From Betaproteobacteria bacterium RIFCSPLOWO2_12_FULL_68_20 (GTDB lineage Bacteria > Pseudomonadota > Gammaproteobacteria > Burkholderiales > SG8-39), in NCBI GenBank assembly GCA_001770655.1, contig MERQ01000106.1, positions 66,812-102,181 on the forward strand: DNA of 35,370 nt, given 5' to 3'. Positions 17,403 to 29,275 of the stretch are shown in pieces (positions within the stretch are counted from its first letter, which is position 1; every line of letters begins with the position of its first letter). Made by a program: the position numbers and the translations under genes. The notes beneath the pieces are model-generated. The model was not told the DNA's origin. It made no database searches and saw only the letters and a program-made list of their open reading frames with translations.

Positions 17403-18383
17403 GTGAGCGCCAAGCCCCCCGTCATCGCGGTCACCTCGGGGGAGCCGGCCGGGATCGGGCCGGAGCTGTGCGTGATGCTCGCGCGCGAGCGCCTCGCCGC
17501 GCGGCTGGTCGTGCTGGCGGATGAAGCGCTGCTCGCCGAGCGGGCGGCGGCGATCGGGGTGCACGTCGCGCTGCGCCGCTACGCGCCTGGCGGGAGCGCG
17601 CTCGCCGGAACCGTGGAGGTCGAGCACCTGCCGCTCGGCGCGCCGTCGCGCGCCGGCCGCGCGGATCGCGCGAACAGCCGCTACGTGCTCTCGCTCATCG
17701 ACCGCGCGGTCGCGGGCTGCCTCGCCGGCGAGTTCGACGCCATGGTCACCGCGCCGGTGCAGAAATCCACGATCAACGAGGCCGGCATCGCGTTCACCGG
17801 CCACACCGAGTACCTGGCCGGGCGCGCCGGCGCGAAGCACGTGGTGATGATGCTGGTCGGCGGCGGGCTGCGCGTCGCGCTCGCCACGACGCACCTGCCG
17901 CTTTCCGCGGTGCCGCGCGCGATCACGCGCGACTCGCTGCTCGCGACGCTGCGCGTGCTCGACGCGGACCTGCGGCGGCGGTTCCGGATCGTTCGCCCGC
18001 GCATCCTCGTCGCCGGTCTGAATCCTCACAGCGGCGAAGCGGGCTACCTCGGGAGCGAGGAGGCCGACGCGATCGCGCCCGCGATCGCTGCCGCCGCGGC
18101 CGAGGGCATCGCGGCTGCCGGCCCGATTCCCGCCGATACGCTGTTCGTTCCCGAGCGGCTGAAGGGCGCGGACTGCGTGCTCGCCATGTATCACGACCAG
18201 GGGCTGCCGGTGCTGAAGTACGCCTCCTTCGGCAAGGGGGTGAACGTCACGCTCGGCCTGCCGTTCGTTCGCGCCTCGGTCGACCACGGCACCGCGCTCG
18301 ATCTCGCTGGCAGCGGCAAGGCCGACCCAGGCAGCCTCGCCGAAGCGGTCAAGCTCGCGATTGAGCTCGCATCGTCCTCGTAA
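17403..18383 (+). CDS. pdxA: 4-hydroxythreonine-4-phosphate dehydrogenase
   Basis: NAD-dependent oxidation of 4-phosphohydroxy-L-threonine in the DXP-dependent vitamin B6 pathway. The 326-residue protein shows SGEPAGIGPE, TAPVQKSTINEAGIAFTGHTE, the metal-binding histidines in ATTHLPL and AMYHDQGLPVLKY, GLNPHSGEAGYLG and RASVDHGTA. Start GTG 17403 is 3 bases after surA. Its last 23 bases overlap rsmA. Confidence 0.96.
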   Translation: MSAKPPVIAVTSGEPAGIGPELCVMLARERLAARLVVLADEALLAERAAAIGVHVALRRYAPGGSALAGTVEVEHLPLGAPSRAGRADRANSRYVLSLIDRAVAGCLAGEFDAMVTAPVQKSTINEAGIAFTGHTEYLAGRAGAKHVVMMLVGGGLRVALATTHLPLSAVPRAITRDSLLATLRVLDADLRRRFRIVRPRILVAGLNPHSGEAGYLGSEEADAIAPAIAAAAAEGIAAAGPIPADTLFVPERLKGADCVLAMYHDQGLPVLKYASFGKGVNVTLGLPFVRASVDHGTALDLAGSGKADPGSLAEAVKLAIELASSS

Positions 18384-19122
18384 GCGGTTCGGGCAGCATT
18401 TCCTGCACGATCCGCGGGTCCTGCAAAGGATCGTGGAAGTCGTGGCGCCGTTCCCCGACGACTTCATCGTGGAAATCGGCCCGGGAGAGGGCGCCCTGAC
18501 CCGGCACCTGCTCGAAAAGGCGGGAAGACTTGAAGCGATCGAGGTGGATCGCGATCTGGCGTCGCAGCTGGCGAGCGAGTTTCCGCCGCCGCGGGTGACG
18601 GTGCATTGCGCGGATGTGCTTGAGTACGACTTCGGCCGCTTCCCGGAAGGCATGCGCCTGGTCGGCAACCTGCCCTATAACATTTCGACGCCGTTGCTGT
18701 TCCATCTCGCGCGATTCGCCGATCGAGTGCGCGACATGCATTTCATGCTGCAGCTCGAAGTCGTTGACCGCATGGTCGCGTCGCCTTCGACGCCCGAATA
18801 CGGACGGCTGTCGGTGGCGCTGCAGACGAGGTTCCGGATGAAGAAGCTCTTTCGCATCGGACCGGGCGCCTTCCGTCCGGCGCCGAAGGTGGATTCGGCG
18901 GTCGTGAGGCTGGAGCCTCTCGCCGAGCGGCCGAGGTTCGACGAAGCGGCGCTGGACGATATCCTGCGCCGGGCGTTCTCGGCTCGGCGCAAGACGCTGA
19001 GGAACGCGCTGCGGGAGGTCGATTTTGCCGCACTCGGAATCGACCCAGGGCTCAGGCCGGAGAATCTCGCGCCACGCGATTACGTGCGCATCGCACAGAT
19101 GTCGCGGCGAGGTAAGATCTAA
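18361..19122 (+). CDS. rsmA: 16S rRNA (adenine1518-N6/adenine1519-N6)-dimethyltransferase
   Basis: SAM-dependent dimethylation of two adjacent adenines near the 3' end of 16S rRNA (also known as ksgA). The 253-residue protein has KRFGQHFLHD at the N-terminus, SAM motif VEIGPGEGALT, acidic IEVDRDLA, catalytic NLPYNIST, and GAFRPAPKVDSAVV. TTG 18361 is chosen because it preserves the usual length before KRFGQHFL; it overlaps pdxA by 23 bases. GC is visibly lower than in pdxA. Last clear gene of the lptD operon. Confidence 0.95.
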   Translation: MSSHRPRKRFGQHFLHDPRVLQRIVEVVAPFPDDFIVEIGPGEGALTRHLLEKAGRLEAIEVDRDLASQLASEFPPPRVTVHCADVLEYDFGRFPEGMRLVGNLPYNISTPLLFHLARFADRVRDMHFMLQLEVVDRMVASPSTPEYGRLSVALQTRFRMKKLFRIGPGAFRPAPKVDSAVVRLEPLAERPRFDEAALDDILRRAFSARRKTLRNALREVDFAALGIDPGLRPENLAPRDYVRIAQMSRRGKI

Positions 19123-19148
19123 GAGTGGTCCACAGAGGCAACAGCAAG

Positions 19149-19316
19149 ATGACGAATTCGACTCAGCACATCGATCTCGCGCTGCTAGACGCGGCGACAC
19201 GCCAGATCGAGCGAGATGTTTGGACGATGATCGCGCGACTGGATCGAGCCAATCGGACGCTTGACGCGATCTTTGCCGAGCGAGACAGATTGCGCGCGCG
19301 GCGGGCCCCCAGATAG
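19149..19316 (+). CDS. Small hypothetical ORF after rsmA
   Basis: Encodes 55 residues from ATG 19149 (a GTG at 19125 would add 8). Composition is helical and charged (AATRQIERDVWTMIARLDRANRT), with a possible AGAGG ribosome site about 12 bases upstream. I recognise no family. It fills the gap between rsmA and the convergent gloA and may be fortuitous. Confidence 0.3.
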   Translation: MTNSTQHIDLALLDAATRQIERDVWTMIARLDRANRTLDAIFAERDRLRARRAPR

Positions 19317-19360
19317 CGATCGGAACACCGCAGTCTCGCAAGAGGTAAGCCGGATCGCGC

Positions 19361-19753
19361 CTATCGGGCGGGCTTTCTCTCGATGAACTCGATCTTGTAG
19401 CCGTCCGGATCCTCCACGAACGCGATCACCGTGGTGCCGCCCTTCACCGGTCCCGGCTCGCGCGTCACCTTGCCGCCCCTGGCGCGGACCGCGTCGCAGG
19501 TCGCTCGGATGTCGTCCACCTCGATCGCGACGTGGCCGTAGGCGCTGCCGAGGTCGTACTTCTCGACGCCGTAGTTGTAGGTGAGCTCGAGCACCGCGGC
19601 GCGATCCTCGGTGTCGTAGCCGACGAAAGCGAGCGAGTACTTCTGCTCGGGCCGGTCGGTGGTGCGAAGAAGCTTCATCCCGAGCACGTCGCGGTAGAAA
19701 TTGATCGAGCGCTGCAGGTCGCCGACCCGCAGCATGGTGTGCAACATCCTCAT
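19361..19753 (-). CDS. gloA: Lactoylglutathione lyase (glyoxalase I)
   Basis: Metal-dependent conversion of the hemithioacetal of methylglyoxal and glutathione to S-lactoylglutathione; cytosolic detoxification. The 130-residue protein starts [29 protein letters not shown], with metal ligands expected at His5, the Glu in AVLELTYN, the His in AYGHVAIEV and the Glu in YKIEFIE, all present. Start ATG 19753 overlaps the plsC stop (ATGA). Last gene of the long minus-strand run. Confidence 0.95.
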   Translation of the reverse strand: MRMLHTMLRVGDLQRSINFYRDVLGMKLLRTTDRPEQKYSLAFVGYDTEDRAAVLELTYNYGVEKYDLGSAYGHVAIEVDDIRATCDAVRARGGKVTREPGPVKGGTTVIAFVEDPDGYKIEFIERKPAR

Positions 19754-20472
19754 GCCAATCCTCCGTTCGGACACAGTTCCGCCTGCTGGGTTTCGATCCA
19801 CGCCTCGGCGAGCGCGTTGATGGTCTTCGCGTCGCGCCCGGCGCTCTCGATCGGGGGACCGATCCGAACCGTCACCGTTCCCGCGCGTTTGACGAAAGCG
19901 TTGCGCCGCCACAGCAGGCCGGCGTTGTGCGCAACCGGCACCACCGGTGCGCCGCTCGCCGCCGCGAGCCACGCGCCGCCGAGCTGGTAGGCGCGCCGCT
20001 CGCCGGGCGCGACGCGCGTCCCCTCCGGGAACACCACCACCCAGAACCCCTGGGCGAGCCGCTCGGTGCCGCGGCGCGCGATGCGGCGCAGCGCCGCGAT
20101 GCCGCGCGAGCGGTCGATCGCGATCGGGCTCATCAGCGCGAGGCCCCAGCCGAAGAACGGGATCCACAGCAGCTCGCGCTTGAGCACGTGCACCTGCGGC
20201 GGAAAGATCATCTGGAAGGCCATCGTTTCCCACGCCGACTGGTGCTTGGAGAGGATCACCGCCGGGTGCCGCGGCAGGTGGCTGCGGCCCTCGACCTTCC
20301 AGCGGATGCCGAGGATCGAGCGCGCGAGCAGGATCACCAGCCGCGACCAGCCCGAGATCACCCGGTAGCGCGTCATGCGCGGAAGCGGAGCGGTGGCGAG
20401 GGCGAGGAGCGCGTAGGGAGGGGTGAGGGCGAGGAGCGCGGCCGCGAACAGCGCCGAGCGCGCGAGCGTCAT
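19750..20472 (-). CDS. plsC: 1-acyl-sn-glycerol-3-phosphate acyltransferase
   Basis: Inner-membrane acyltransferase making phosphatidic acid from lysophosphatidic acid. The 240-residue protein has a hydrophobic N-terminus (about residues 5-30), the acceptor motif KHQSAWETM and FPEGTR. The usual catalytic HX4D appears as HX4E, a variant known in proteobacterial PlsC relatives. ATG 20472 overlaps the gmhB stop; gloA overlaps its end. This gmhB-plsC neighbourhood is common in betaproteobacteria. Confidence 0.92.
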   Translation of the reverse strand: MTLARSALFAAALLALTPPYALLALATAPLPRMTRYRVISGWSRLVILLARSILGIRWKVEGRSHLPRHPAVILSKHQSAWETMAFQMIFPPQVHVLKRELLWIPFFGWGLALMSPIAIDRSRGIAALRRIARRGTERLAQGFWVVVFPEGTRVAPGERRAYQLGGAWLAAASGAPVVPVAHNAGLLWRRNAFVKRAGTVTVRIGPPIESAGRDAKTINALAEAWIETQQAELCPNGGLA

Positions 20473-21002
20473 GGCGCGAGCTTCCCGGCGAACGCCGCGA
20501 GATCGGGAAAGACCTGCGTGCCGGGCGGCAGCTTGCCGGCGTCGCGCGTTTTCTTTCCCTTGCCGGTGAGAACCAGCACCGGCATCGCGCCCGCGGCGGC
20601 CGCTGCGTCCAGGTCGCGCTGCGAGTCGCCGACCGCGTGCACCTCGTCGAGCGACACGTTGAAGCGCTCGGCGATCTCGATCAGCATCCCCGGCTTGGGC
20701 TTCCTGCAGGCGCAGTCCGAATCGGCGGCGTGCGGGCAGAAAAACACCGCGTCGACGCGCCCGCCGGCCTGCGCCACCGCGCGCTGCATCGTTTCGTGGA
20801 TCGCGATCAGGGTCGCGGTGTCGAAAAGCCCGCGCGCGATGCCCGACTGGTTGGTCGCGATCACCACGCGGTAGCCGGCGCGGTTCAGGCGCGCGATCGC
20901 ATCGAGGCTGCCCTTGATCGGCCGCCATTCGGCGGGCGACTTGATGTGCTGGTCGCTGTCATGGTTGATGGTGCCGTCGCGGTCGAGGACGACGAGCTTC
21001 AT
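20469..21002 (-). CDS. gmhB: D-glycero-beta-D-manno-heptose-1,7-bisphosphate 7-phosphatase
   Basis: HAD-family phosphatase in ADP-heptose synthesis for the LPS core. The 177-residue protein has the nucleophile motif [20 protein letters not shown], the zinc-binding Cys/His cluster [20 protein letters not shown], and [13 protein letters not shown] 21002 overlaps the glyS stop by 4 bases. Confidence 0.94.
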   Translation of the reverse strand: MKLVVLDRDGTINHDSDQHIKSPAEWRPIKGSLDAIARLNRAGYRVVIATNQSGIARGLFDTATLIAIHETMQRAVAQAGGRVDAVFFCPHAADSDCACRKPKPGMLIEIAERFNVSLDEVHAVGDSQRDLDAAAAAGAMPVLVLTGKGKKTRDAGKLPPGTQVFPDLAAFAGKLAP

Positions 21003-23058
21003 GCCGCGAGCTTGGAGATGTCGGCGAAGCGGTTCATCTCGGTCCGCAGGTCGGTCAGCAATGCCAACCGGCTCCTGCGAACGTTCTCGTCGTCGACCAT
21101 CACCATGACTGATTCGAAGAACCGGTCAACGGGCGACTTGAGCAAAGCGAAGGCCTTGAGGTAGCCGGTGTAGTCGCCTTGATCGAAGAGCGGTTTGGCT
21201 TTCTGCGACACCGAACGCAGCGCGGAGAGCAACTCACGCTCGGCCGGTTCCTTCAGCTCGCGGTGCTCGGCGTTTGCGAAGGATTCACCTTTCGCGGCCG
21301 CCTGCTTGAGGATATTTGCGACCCGCTTGTTTGCCGCGGCGAGGCTCTCCGCCTCGGAAAGCGCCAGAAACGCACGCACCGCCGCGAGCTGCTTTGGTAC
21401 GAGGTCGATCCGCACCGGATTGAGGCAAAGAACCGATTCCACCTCGTTCGCGGTGAATCCCATGTCCATGAAATAGCCGCGGGCGCGTTCGAAAACGAAC
21501 ATTTCGACGTCGGTGTGCGCGTCGCCGACCCCCGCCTTTCCGTGAAAGGTCTGGAACGCGGCATTCACCAGATCGAAGAGCGACAGATCCAGATTTCGCT
21601 CCACCAGGATCCTGATCATTCCAATCGCGGCGCGTCGCAGCCCGAAGGGGTCGCGATCACCGGTGGGCGTCTGGCCGATGCCGAACAGCCCCGCCAGCGC
21701 ATCGAGCTTGTCGGCCAAAGCGACTGCGCACGCGATCTTGGACTCGGGCAAGCGGTCGCCCGCAAAGCGCGGCCGATAGTGCGCCTCGATCGCCTCGGCC
21801 ACCTCCTTCGGCTCGCCGTCGTGCAGCGCGTAGTAGCGCCCCATCACGCCCTGCAGCTCGGGGAACTCGCCGACCATTCCGGTCAGGAGATCGGCCTTGC
21901 ACAACTCCGCCGCCTGCTCCGCAAGCGCCCGATCGGCGCCCAGCCGATGCGCGATCTCTCCCGACAGGAGCTTGATCCGGTCCATCCGGTCGCGCTGGCT
22001 GCCGAGCTTGTTGTGGTAGACGACCTTCGCCAGCTCCGGCACGCGCGCCTCGAGCCGAATCTTGCGGTCCTGGTTGTAGAAGAAGCGCGCATCCTCGAGC
22101 CGCGGCCGCACCACGCGCTCGTTGCCGCCGACGATGTGGCGCGGGTCCGCGACCTTCATGTTGGAGACGATCAGGAACCTGGGCAGCAGCCCTCCCGCGT
22201 CGTCGAAAAGCGGGAAATACCTCTGGTGCTGGCGCATGGTGAGCGTCAGGCATTCGTGCGGCACCTCGAGGTAGCCGGCATCGAACTCCCCGGCGTACAC
22301 GCTCGGATGCTCGACCAGCGCGGTGACCTCGTCGAGAAGGCCCTCGTAGTCTCCGAGCCGCGCCTGCAATCTCTTTGCGGTCGCTTCGAGCTGTTTGCGG
22401 ATCTCGTCGCGGCGCGCGGCGAAGTCCGCGATCACCATTCCGTCGGTGAGCAGCCGTGCCTCGTACTCGTCCGCCTCGCGCAGCGCGATGCGGGGCTTGC
22501 CCATGAAACGGTGCCCGCTGGTGCTGTTTCCCGCGTCGAGTCCGAGCACGCGGCCGGGCACAACCCGCGTACCGTGGAGCATCACCAAGCCGTGCACCGG
22601 CCTCACAAACTGCGCCTCGCCTTGACCCCACCGCATGAGCTTCGGAACCGGCAGTGACTTGAGTGCCGCTTCGACTTTGTTCGCGAGAACATCTTCGAGC
22701 GGTTGGCCGGCCGTCTTCACCTGAGCAACGTAGACGTCCCCCTTGGACGTCGCCTTTCGCGTGAGCGCTCCAGGGTCGAATCCGAACTTACGCGCGAATC
22801 CGTCGATCGCCTGTTGCGGAGCGCCGACCGAAGGACCGGATATCTCTTTCGTGCTATCCGGCGAGCGGTCGGCCACCTTCGGCAGCCTGACGGCGAGGCG
22901 ACGAGGTGTCGCAAACACGTCGGCCCTTTGTGCAATGTCGGCGAAACCGCTTCTGGTGAGCTCCCCAAACAACTCCGACGCAAAGCTCTGCGACAGCGAT
23001 TGCAGCGACTTCGGCGGCAGCTCCTCGGTCAACAGCTCGACGAGCAGCGGCGCTTCCA

Positions 23059-23059
<1 letters not shown>
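20999..23059 (-). CDS. glyS: Glycyl-tRNA synthetase beta subunit
   Basis: Beta chain of the alpha2beta2 bacterial glycyl-tRNA synthetase. Protein of 686 residues, standard for the family. It opens PLLVELLTEELPPKSL and contains FATPRRLAVR, LMRWGQGEAQFVRPVH, HRFMGKP, HDGEPKEVAEAIEAHYRPRFAGD, ALADKLDAL and a C-terminal DALR-like helical domain. ATG 23059 shares one base with the glyQ stop (TGATG). Parts of the gene (about 21000-21560 and 22600-23059) have only about 55-60% GC, lower than the neighbours. Confidence 0.97.
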
Positions 23060-23946
<887 letters not shown>

Positions 23947-23960
23947 TGTCGCGCTGGATT

Positions 23961-25430
23961 CTAGCGGCTGCGGTTTCGGCGCGCGACGAATACGGCGATC
24001 GCGAGCGCCGCAAGCGAGAGCAGCACGATCGGCCAATCGCCGGCGCGCACGTAAGGCGTCTGGCCCTCGTAGCCCTGCGCCGCCACCTCGAGCCGCCCTT
24101 CGACGAACTGCGGCAGGCGCGCCGCCACGCGCCCGTCGCGGCCGATCGCCGCCGTGATGCCGGTGTTGGTCGCGGTGAGGACCATGCGGGCGGTTTCGAG
24201 CGCGCGCATGCGCGCGATCTGCAGGTGCTGGGCGGGAGCGAGCGAGTCGCCGAACCAGGCGACGTTGGAGACGTTGACGAGCAGCGTCGCCTGTGCGGCC
24301 GAGCGCGCGATCTCGGCGCCGAACGCGTCCTCGTAGCAGATGTTCACCGCGACGCGCTGCGCGTCGACCCTGAACGGCGCCTGGTCCGGCGCGCCGCGCG
24401 AGAAGTCCGTGAGCGGGATCGCCACCAGGCGCAGCACCCAGCCGAAGCCCGGCGGCACGAACTCGCCGAAAGGCACCAGATGCGCCTTGTGATAGAGCTG
24501 CCGCGGCGCGGTCCCCAGGCTGATCACGCTGTTGTAGTACTCGCCCGGCGCGGTCCGGTGGGGAATGCCGAGCAGCAGATCGCCTGCGTTTCGCCTGGCG
24601 GCGGCTTCAAGGCGGGCGAGATACGCCGGATCGGTGCGATCGAGGAAGCTCGGCACCGCGGTCTCGGGAAGCACGATCAGCTTCGCCCTCGATTCCTCCG
24701 CGAGCCGGGCGTAGGTGTCGAGCGTGCGCGCGTAGCGCTCCGGGCGGAATTTCATGTCCTGCGGGACGTTTCCCTGCAGCAGCGCCACCGGCAGCGGCGC
24801 GCCCGCGGGCGAGGACCATTCGACGTGGCGCAGCGACTCTCCCGCCGCGATCAGGACGATCAATGTGCCCACCGAGATCGCGCGTGCGCGCCCGAACGCG
24901 GCGTTTCGGGCAAGCCCGGCGAGCGCAAACGTGGCGAATGTGGCGGCGTAGACGCCGGCGAGCGGGGCGAAACCGGCGAGCGGCCAGCCGGTCGCCGCGT
25001 AGCCGACGGACAGCCAGGGCATTCCGGTGAGAAACCAGCCTCGCAGCCACTCGAACAGCGTCCAGGACGCGGGGATCAGCAGCGCGGCGCGCGCGCTGCC
25101 GCTCGCCGGCACGCGCGCCTGCAGCCACCCGGCGGCGGCGGGGAAAAGCGCGAGCAGCGCGCCGAAGCCGAGTGTCGCGATTGCGGCGAGCGCGGCCGGC
25201 ATGCCGCCGAACTGGTGCAGGCTCACGTACACCCAGGAAACGCCCCCCCCGAACAGGCCCAGGCCGAACCAGAATCCGCTCCACCAGCACGCGCGCGGCG
25301 GCGCGGCCATCCACAGGTGAACCAGCACCGCGAGCGACAGCACGCCGAGCGGATAGAGATCCGCCGGAGAAAACGCCAGCACCGCCGCCGCGCCGGCCAG
25401 GAACGCGACGGCGTGCCGCAGGCGGCTCAC
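23961..25430 (-). CDS. lnt: Apolipoprotein N-acyltransferase
   Basis: Last step of lipoprotein maturation: N-acylation of the lipid-modified cysteine at the inner membrane. The 489-residue protein has several N-terminal membrane spans (to about residue 210), then a nitrilase-like periplasmic domain. The catalytic triad is visible: Glu in [10 protein letters not shown], Lys in [14 protein letters not shown], Cys in [11 protein letters not shown] final span lies near the C-terminus ([16 protein letters not shown]). Start GTG 25430 overlaps the corC stop (GTGA); corC-lnt adjacency is conserved. Confidence 0.95.
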   Translation of the reverse strand: MSRLRHAVAFLAGAAAVLAFSPADLYPLGVLSLAVLVHLWMAAPPRACWWSGFWFGLGLFGGGVSWVYVSLHQFGGMPAALAAIATLGFGALLALFPAAAGWLQARVPASGSARAALLIPASWTLFEWLRGWFLTGMPWLSVGYAATGWPLAGFAPLAGVYAATFATFALAGLARNAAFGRARAISVGTLIVLIAAGESLRHVEWSSPAGAPLPVALLQGNVPQDMKFRPERYARTLDTYARLAEESRAKLIVLPETAVPSFLDRTDPAYLARLEAAARRNAGDLLLGIPHRTAPGEYYNSVISLGTAPRQLYHKAHLVPFGEFVPPGFGWVLRLVAIPLTDFSRGAPDQAPFRVDAQRVAVNICYEDAFGAEIARSAAQATLLVNVSNVAWFGDSLAPAQHLQIARMRALETARMVLTATNTGITAAIGRDGRVAARLPQFVEGRLEVAAQGYEGQTPYVRAGDWPIVLLSLAALAIAVFVARRNRSR

Positions 25431-26251
25431 GTCTTCGCTTTGTCCACGATCAGCGTGTAGAGGCGCCGGCTGTCGGCGCGCAGCACCTGCAAGCGCAGGC
25501 CGCCGATGGTCACCGACTCGCCGCGCTTCGGCAGCCGCCCGAGGTGCGCGATCACCAGGCCCCCGACGGTGTCGGCGGCTTCGTCCGGGAAGCTGGTGCC
25601 GAACGCCGCGTTGAAGTCGGCGATCTGCGTGAGCGCCTTCACGCGGTAGCGGCCGCCGGGCTCGGCGATGATATTGTCCGCGGCCTCGTCGAAGTCGTAC
25701 TCGTCCTCGATCTCGCCGACGATCTGCTCGAGCACGTCCTCGATGGTGACCAGGCCCGCGACCCCGCCGTACTCGTCGGCCACGATCGCCATGTGGTTGC
25801 GGCTGGCGCGGAACTCCCTGAGCAGCACGTTCAGGCGCTTCGCCTCGGGCACGAACACCGCCGGGCGCAGCATCTCGCGCACGTTGAATTCCTCCTCGCC
25901 GGCGTAGTGCCGCAGCAGGTCCTTGGCGAGCAGGATGCCGATCACGTCGTCGCGGCTCTGGCCGATCACCGGAAAGCGCGAGTGCGCGGTGGAGATGACC
26001 TGGGGGATGAACTTCTCGACCGGCTCGTGGATGTCGATCACGTCCATTTGCGCGCGCGGCACCATGATGTCGCGCACCTGCATCTCGGAAACGGTGAGCG
26101 CGCCCTCGATGATCGAGAGCGCGTCGGCGTCGAGCAGGTTCCTCGAATAGGCCGAGCGCAGCAGCCGCACCAGCTGCTCGCGGTCGCCGGGCTCGCGCAG
26201 GATGAGCGCCGAGAGGCGCTCGAGCCAGCTAGGTCGGGAAGGGTCGTTCAT
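25427..26251 (-). CDS. corC: CorC/YbeX family CBS-domain protein
   Basis: Cytosolic protein of 274 residues with VRDIMVPRAQMDVID, a pair of CBS domains (about 65-190), ADEYGGVAGLVTIEDVLEQIVGEIEDE, and a C-terminal CorC/HlyC transporter-associated domain. The family is linked to Mg/Co efflux and, more recently, to ribosome metabolism; its position beside ybeY and phoH fits ybeX. No membrane span. Starts at ATG 26251, 16 bases after ybeY. Confidence 0.93.
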   Translation of the reverse strand: MNDPSRPSWLERLSALILREPGDREQLVRLLRSAYSRNLLDADALSIIEGALTVSEMQVRDIMVPRAQMDVIDIHEPVEKFIPQVISTAHSRFPVIGQSRDDVIGILLAKDLLRHYAGEEEFNVREMLRPAVFVPEAKRLNVLLREFRASRNHMAIVADEYGGVAGLVTIEDVLEQIVGEIEDEYDFDEAADNIIAEPGGRYRVKALTQIADFNAAFGTSFPDEAADTVGGLVIAHLGRLPKRGESVTIGGLRLQVLRADSRRLYTLIVDKAKT

Positions 26252-26267
26252 CGCCCGATGGCCGCGG

Positions 26268-26675
26268 CTATTTTACCGTGTAGGGGTCGGCGAAGCCGAG
26301 CCGCCGCAAGATCCGGATTTCATTGCGTTCCATGCGCGCGCGATCGACACGCCGCGCGTGGTCGTGGCCGCGCAGGTGCAGCATGCCGTGAACGACGAGA
26401 TGCGCGTAATGCGCGGCGAGGGTCTTGCCCTGCGCGCGCGCCTCGCGCGCCACGACCGGGTGGCACAGCACGATATCGCCGCGCCGCCCGGCGTAGGAAA
26501 ACGCCAGCACATTGGTGGCGCGATCGAGCCCGCGGTAGGTGCGGTTCAGGCGCCGCCCCTCGGCCGCGTCGACGATGCGCAGCGTCACCTGCGCGGCGCG
26601 CGCTGCGGCGGCGCGCGCCCAGCGGCCGAGCGCGCGTGCGCTCGGCAGCCCGCGCCGGGGCGCAGCGAACTGCAC
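26268..26675 (-). CDS. ybeY: Endoribonuclease YbeY (rRNA maturation)
   Basis: Zinc endoribonuclease acting in 16S rRNA 3' maturation and ribosome quality control. The metal site HGMLHLRGHDH is intact, as are the NRTYRGLDRATNVLAFSY and GDIVLCHPVV segments. Start is uncertain: GTG 26675 (135 residues) lies 8 bases after the phoH stop and gives a normal N-terminus. An in-frame ATG at 26720 would add 15 very Arg/Ser-rich residues overlapping phoH, which I consider less likely. Confidence 0.92.
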   Translation of the reverse strand: MQFAAPRRGLPSARALGRWARAAAARAAQVTLRIVDAAEGRRLNRTYRGLDRATNVLAFSYAGRRGDIVLCHPVVAREARAQGKTLAAHYAHLVVHGMLHLRGHDHARRVDRARMERNEIRILRRLGFADPYTVK

Positions 26676-26682
26676 GGCGACG

Positions 26683-27639
26683 CTACTTCGGCTGCGGCGC
26701 CGTCTGCTTCGCGTACGCATCGATGATTCGCGCCACCAGCGGATGGCGCACCACGTCCTGCGCGCCGAACTCGCTGAAGGCGATGCCGCGCACGCCGGCG
26801 AGGATGCGGCGCGCCTCGATCATGCCGCTCTTCTGGCCTGGCGCCAGGTCGGTCTGCGTGATGTCGCCGGTGACCACCGCCTTGGCGCCGAAGCCGATGC
26901 GCGTGAGGAACATCTTCATCTGCTCGGGCGTGGTGTTCTGCGCCTCGTCCAGGATGATGAAGGAATGGTTGAGCGTGCGGCCGCGCATGTAGGCGAGCGG
27001 CGCCAGCTCGATCGTTCCGCGCTCCAGGAGCTTGCCGGTCTTCTCGAACCCCATCAGGTCGTAGAGCGCGTCGTAGAGCGGCCGCAGGTAGGGGTCCACC
27101 TTCTGCGCCAGGTCCCCGGGCAGGAAGCCGAGCCGCTCGCCCGCTTCCACCGCGGGGCGCACCAGCACGATGCGCTTCACCTGGTCGCGCTCCAGTGCGT
27201 CCACCGCGCAGGCGACGGCGAGGTAGGTCTTGCCCGTGCCGGCCGGGCCGATCGAGAAGGTGAGGTCGTGCGCGAGCACGTTCTCGATGTAGTGCACCTG
27301 GTGCGGCGTGCGGCCGTGCAGGTCGGCGCGGCGCGTGAGCAGCTGCGGACCCTCGCTGTCCTGGCGCGCCGGCGGCTTGCCCTGCAGCAGCTCGGTGAGC
27401 CCGAGCTGCACGTCGTCAAGGGTCAGCTCCCCCGAGGCGCGGTCGTAGAAATGCTCGAGCGCCTGCGCGGCGCGCTCGGCCTGCCCGCCCTTCACAGTGA
27501 AGCGCGCGCCGCGGCGCGCGATGGTGACATCGAGCGCCGACTCGATCTGGCGCAGGTGCGAATCGAGCGCCCCGCACAGGCGCGCCAGTCGCTGGTTGTC
27601 GACCGGGTCGAGCCGGACTTCAACGGGCTTACTTCTCAT
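26683..27639 (-). CDS. ybeZ: PhoH-like ATPase (YbeZ)
   Basis: P-loop protein of 318 residues with Walker [14 protein letters not shown], Walker [16 protein letters not shown] and [11 protein letters not shown]; an N-terminal KH-like region precedes it. In the conserved ybeZYX-lnt cluster it is thought to work with YbeY in RNA processing. ATG 27639 lies inside the last 11 bases of miaB. Confidence 0.94.
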   Translation of the reverse strand: MRSKPVEVRLDPVDNQRLARLCGALDSHLRQIESALDVTIARRGARFTVKGGQAERAAQALEHFYDRASGELTLDDVQLGLTELLQGKPPARQDSEGPQLLTRRADLHGRTPHQVHYIENVLAHDLTFSIGPAGTGKTYLAVACAVDALERDQVKRIVLVRPAVEAGERLGFLPGDLAQKVDPYLRPLYDALYDLMGFEKTGKLLERGTIELAPLAYMRGRTLNHSFIILDEAQNTTPEQMKMFLTRIGFGAKAVVTGDITQTDLAPGQKSGMIEARRILAGVRGIAFSEFGAQDVVRHPLVARIIDAYAKQTAPQPK

Positions 27640-28954
27640 CCACCGGTTCGCCGCGCAGCGAATGCGCGAGCGCGGCGCTGATGCGCACGTTGGCGAGCTC
27701 GCCGAGGAGCGCCGCCGGGCCGCCGAAGTTCACCACGCGGTTGTTCCCGGTGCGGCCGGCGAGCCCGCGCGGGTCCTTCCTGGAGCGCCCCTCGACCAGC
27801 ACGCGCTCGACCGAGCCGACCATGCGCTCGCTCACCGCGCGCGCCTGCGATTCGAGCTGTGCCTGCAGGCGCCGCAGCCGCTCGAGCTTCGTCGCGCGCG
27901 GCGTATCGTCGGCGAATTCGGCCGCGGGCGTGCCGGGGCGCCGGCTGTAGAGGAACGAGAACGAGGCGTCGAAGCCGACTTCGCGCGCCAGCGCCAGGGT
28001 CGCCTCGAAGTCGGCCTCGGTCTCGCCGGGGAAGCCGACGATGAAATCCGACGAGAGCGAGAGGTCCGCTCGCGCCTTGCGCAGCCGCCGCGCGATGGAG
28101 CGGTATTCGAGCGCGCTGTAGCCGCGCTTCATCGCCGCGAGCACGCGATCGGAGCCCGACTGCACCGGCAGGTGCACGTGCGGCGCGAGGCTTTCGAGAT
28201 CGGCGTGCGCATCGATCAGCCGCTGCGTGAACTCGCGCGGGTGCGAGGTGGTGTAGCGGATGCGCCCGATGCCGTCCACCTCGGCGACGTAACGCAGCAG
28301 CTCCGCGAAATCCGCGGGTTCGCCGTCGATGTCGCCGCGCCAGGCGTTGACGTTCTGGCCGAGCAGCGTCACTTCCTTCGCTCCCTGCCCGGCGAGCGCG
28401 GCAATCTCGGCGATCACGTCGTCGAACGGCCGCGACACCTCCTCGCCGCGCGTATAGGGCACCACGCAGAAGCTGCAGTACTTGCTGCAGCCCTCCATGA
28501 TCGAGACGAAGGCGGCCGGCCCCGCAGCGCGCGCCGCGGGCAGCCGGTCGAATTTCTCGATCTCGGGGAAGCTGATGTCGACTTGCGGCCTGCCGGTGGC
28601 GCGCCGGCGCTCGAGCAGCGCCGGCAGCCGGTGCAGCGTCTGCGGCCCAAAGACCACGTCCACGTACGGCGCGCGCTCTACGATCGCCGCGCCCTCCTGG
28701 CTCGCGACGCAGCCGCCGACCGCGATCATCAGTCGCGGGTTCGCGCGCTTCAGGTGCTTCACCCTCCCCAGGTCGGCGAACACTTTCTCCTGCGCCTTCT
28801 CGCGCACCGAGCAGGTGTTGAACACGATCACGTCGGCCTCTTCGGGCCGCGCGCAGGTCTTGAGGCCATCGGCGGACGCCAGCACGCCGGCGATCTTCGC
28901 CGAGTCGTACTCGTTCATCTGGCACCCGAAGCTGCGCAGGTAGAGCTTGCCCAC
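27629..28954 (-). CDS. miaB: tRNA-2-methylthio-N6-dimethylallyladenosine synthase
   Basis: Radical-SAM methylthiotransferase modifying A37 of tRNAs reading U-starting codons. The 441-residue protein has an N-terminal domain with three cluster cysteines ([23 protein letters not shown]), the radical-SAM motif [27 protein letters not shown], and a C-terminal TRAM domain (about 375-441). Start GTG 28954 shares one base with the TAG of the upstream gene. The usual miaB-ybeZ-ybeY order follows. Confidence 0.96.
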   Translation of the reverse strand: MGKLYLRSFGCQMNEYDSAKIAGVLASADGLKTCARPEEADVIVFNTCSVREKAQEKVFADLGRVKHLKRANPRLMIAVGGCVASQEGAAIVERAPYVDVVFGPQTLHRLPALLERRRATGRPQVDISFPEIEKFDRLPAARAAGPAAFVSIMEGCSKYCSFCVVPYTRGEEVSRPFDDVIAEIAALAGQGAKEVTLLGQNVNAWRGDIDGEPADFAELLRYVAEVDGIGRIRYTTSHPREFTQRLIDAHADLESLAPHVHLPVQSGSDRVLAAMKRGYSALEYRSIARRLRKARADLSLSSDFIVGFPGETEADFEATLALAREVGFDASFSFLYSRRPGTPAAEFADDTPRATKLERLRRLQAQLESQARAVSERMVGSVERVLVEGRSRKDPRGLAGRTGNNRVVNFGGPAALLGELANVRISAALAHSLRGEPVDEK

Positions 28955-29262
28955 TACCGCGTGTCCGGCTGCGCCGCTTCCTGCGGCGTGAGGATCCACA
29001 CGCGCTGCACCATCTCGGCTGCGTCGAGGACGTACTTCACCAGCGTGCCGGGAGGCAGCGCGGTCGGCACGATCACGAAGTTGGACGCGTCGCGGATCTG
29101 GGCGCCAGGGGCGAGCCGCTGCTGCCGGCCGTTGATTTCGACCGCCATGCCCTGCACGTGGCGGATCTCGCCGCGCTTGGCTTCCGCGGGGATGTGGCGC
29201 AACTGCGCGAGTGCTGCGCCTGCGCAAGCGAAGACGAGCAAACCGACGGCCAGATTCTTCAT
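28954..29262 (-). CDS. Small secreted/periplasmic hypothetical protein
   Basis: Encodes 102 residues with a clear signal peptide ([18 protein letters not shown], then Q), followed by a small beta-rich domain ([30 protein letters not shown]). I recognise no named family, but codon use and the one-base overlap with miaB support a real gene heading the miaB operon. ATG 29262 is preferred because it places the signal peptide normally; GTG 29268 would add two residues. Confidence 0.75.
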   Translation of the reverse strand: MKNLAVGLLVFACAGAALAQLRHIPAEAKRGEIRHVQGMAVEINGRQQRLAPGAQIRDASNFVIVPTALPPGTLVKYVLDAAEMVQRVWILTPQEAAQPDTR

Positions 29263-29275
29263 CAGCACGCGGCGA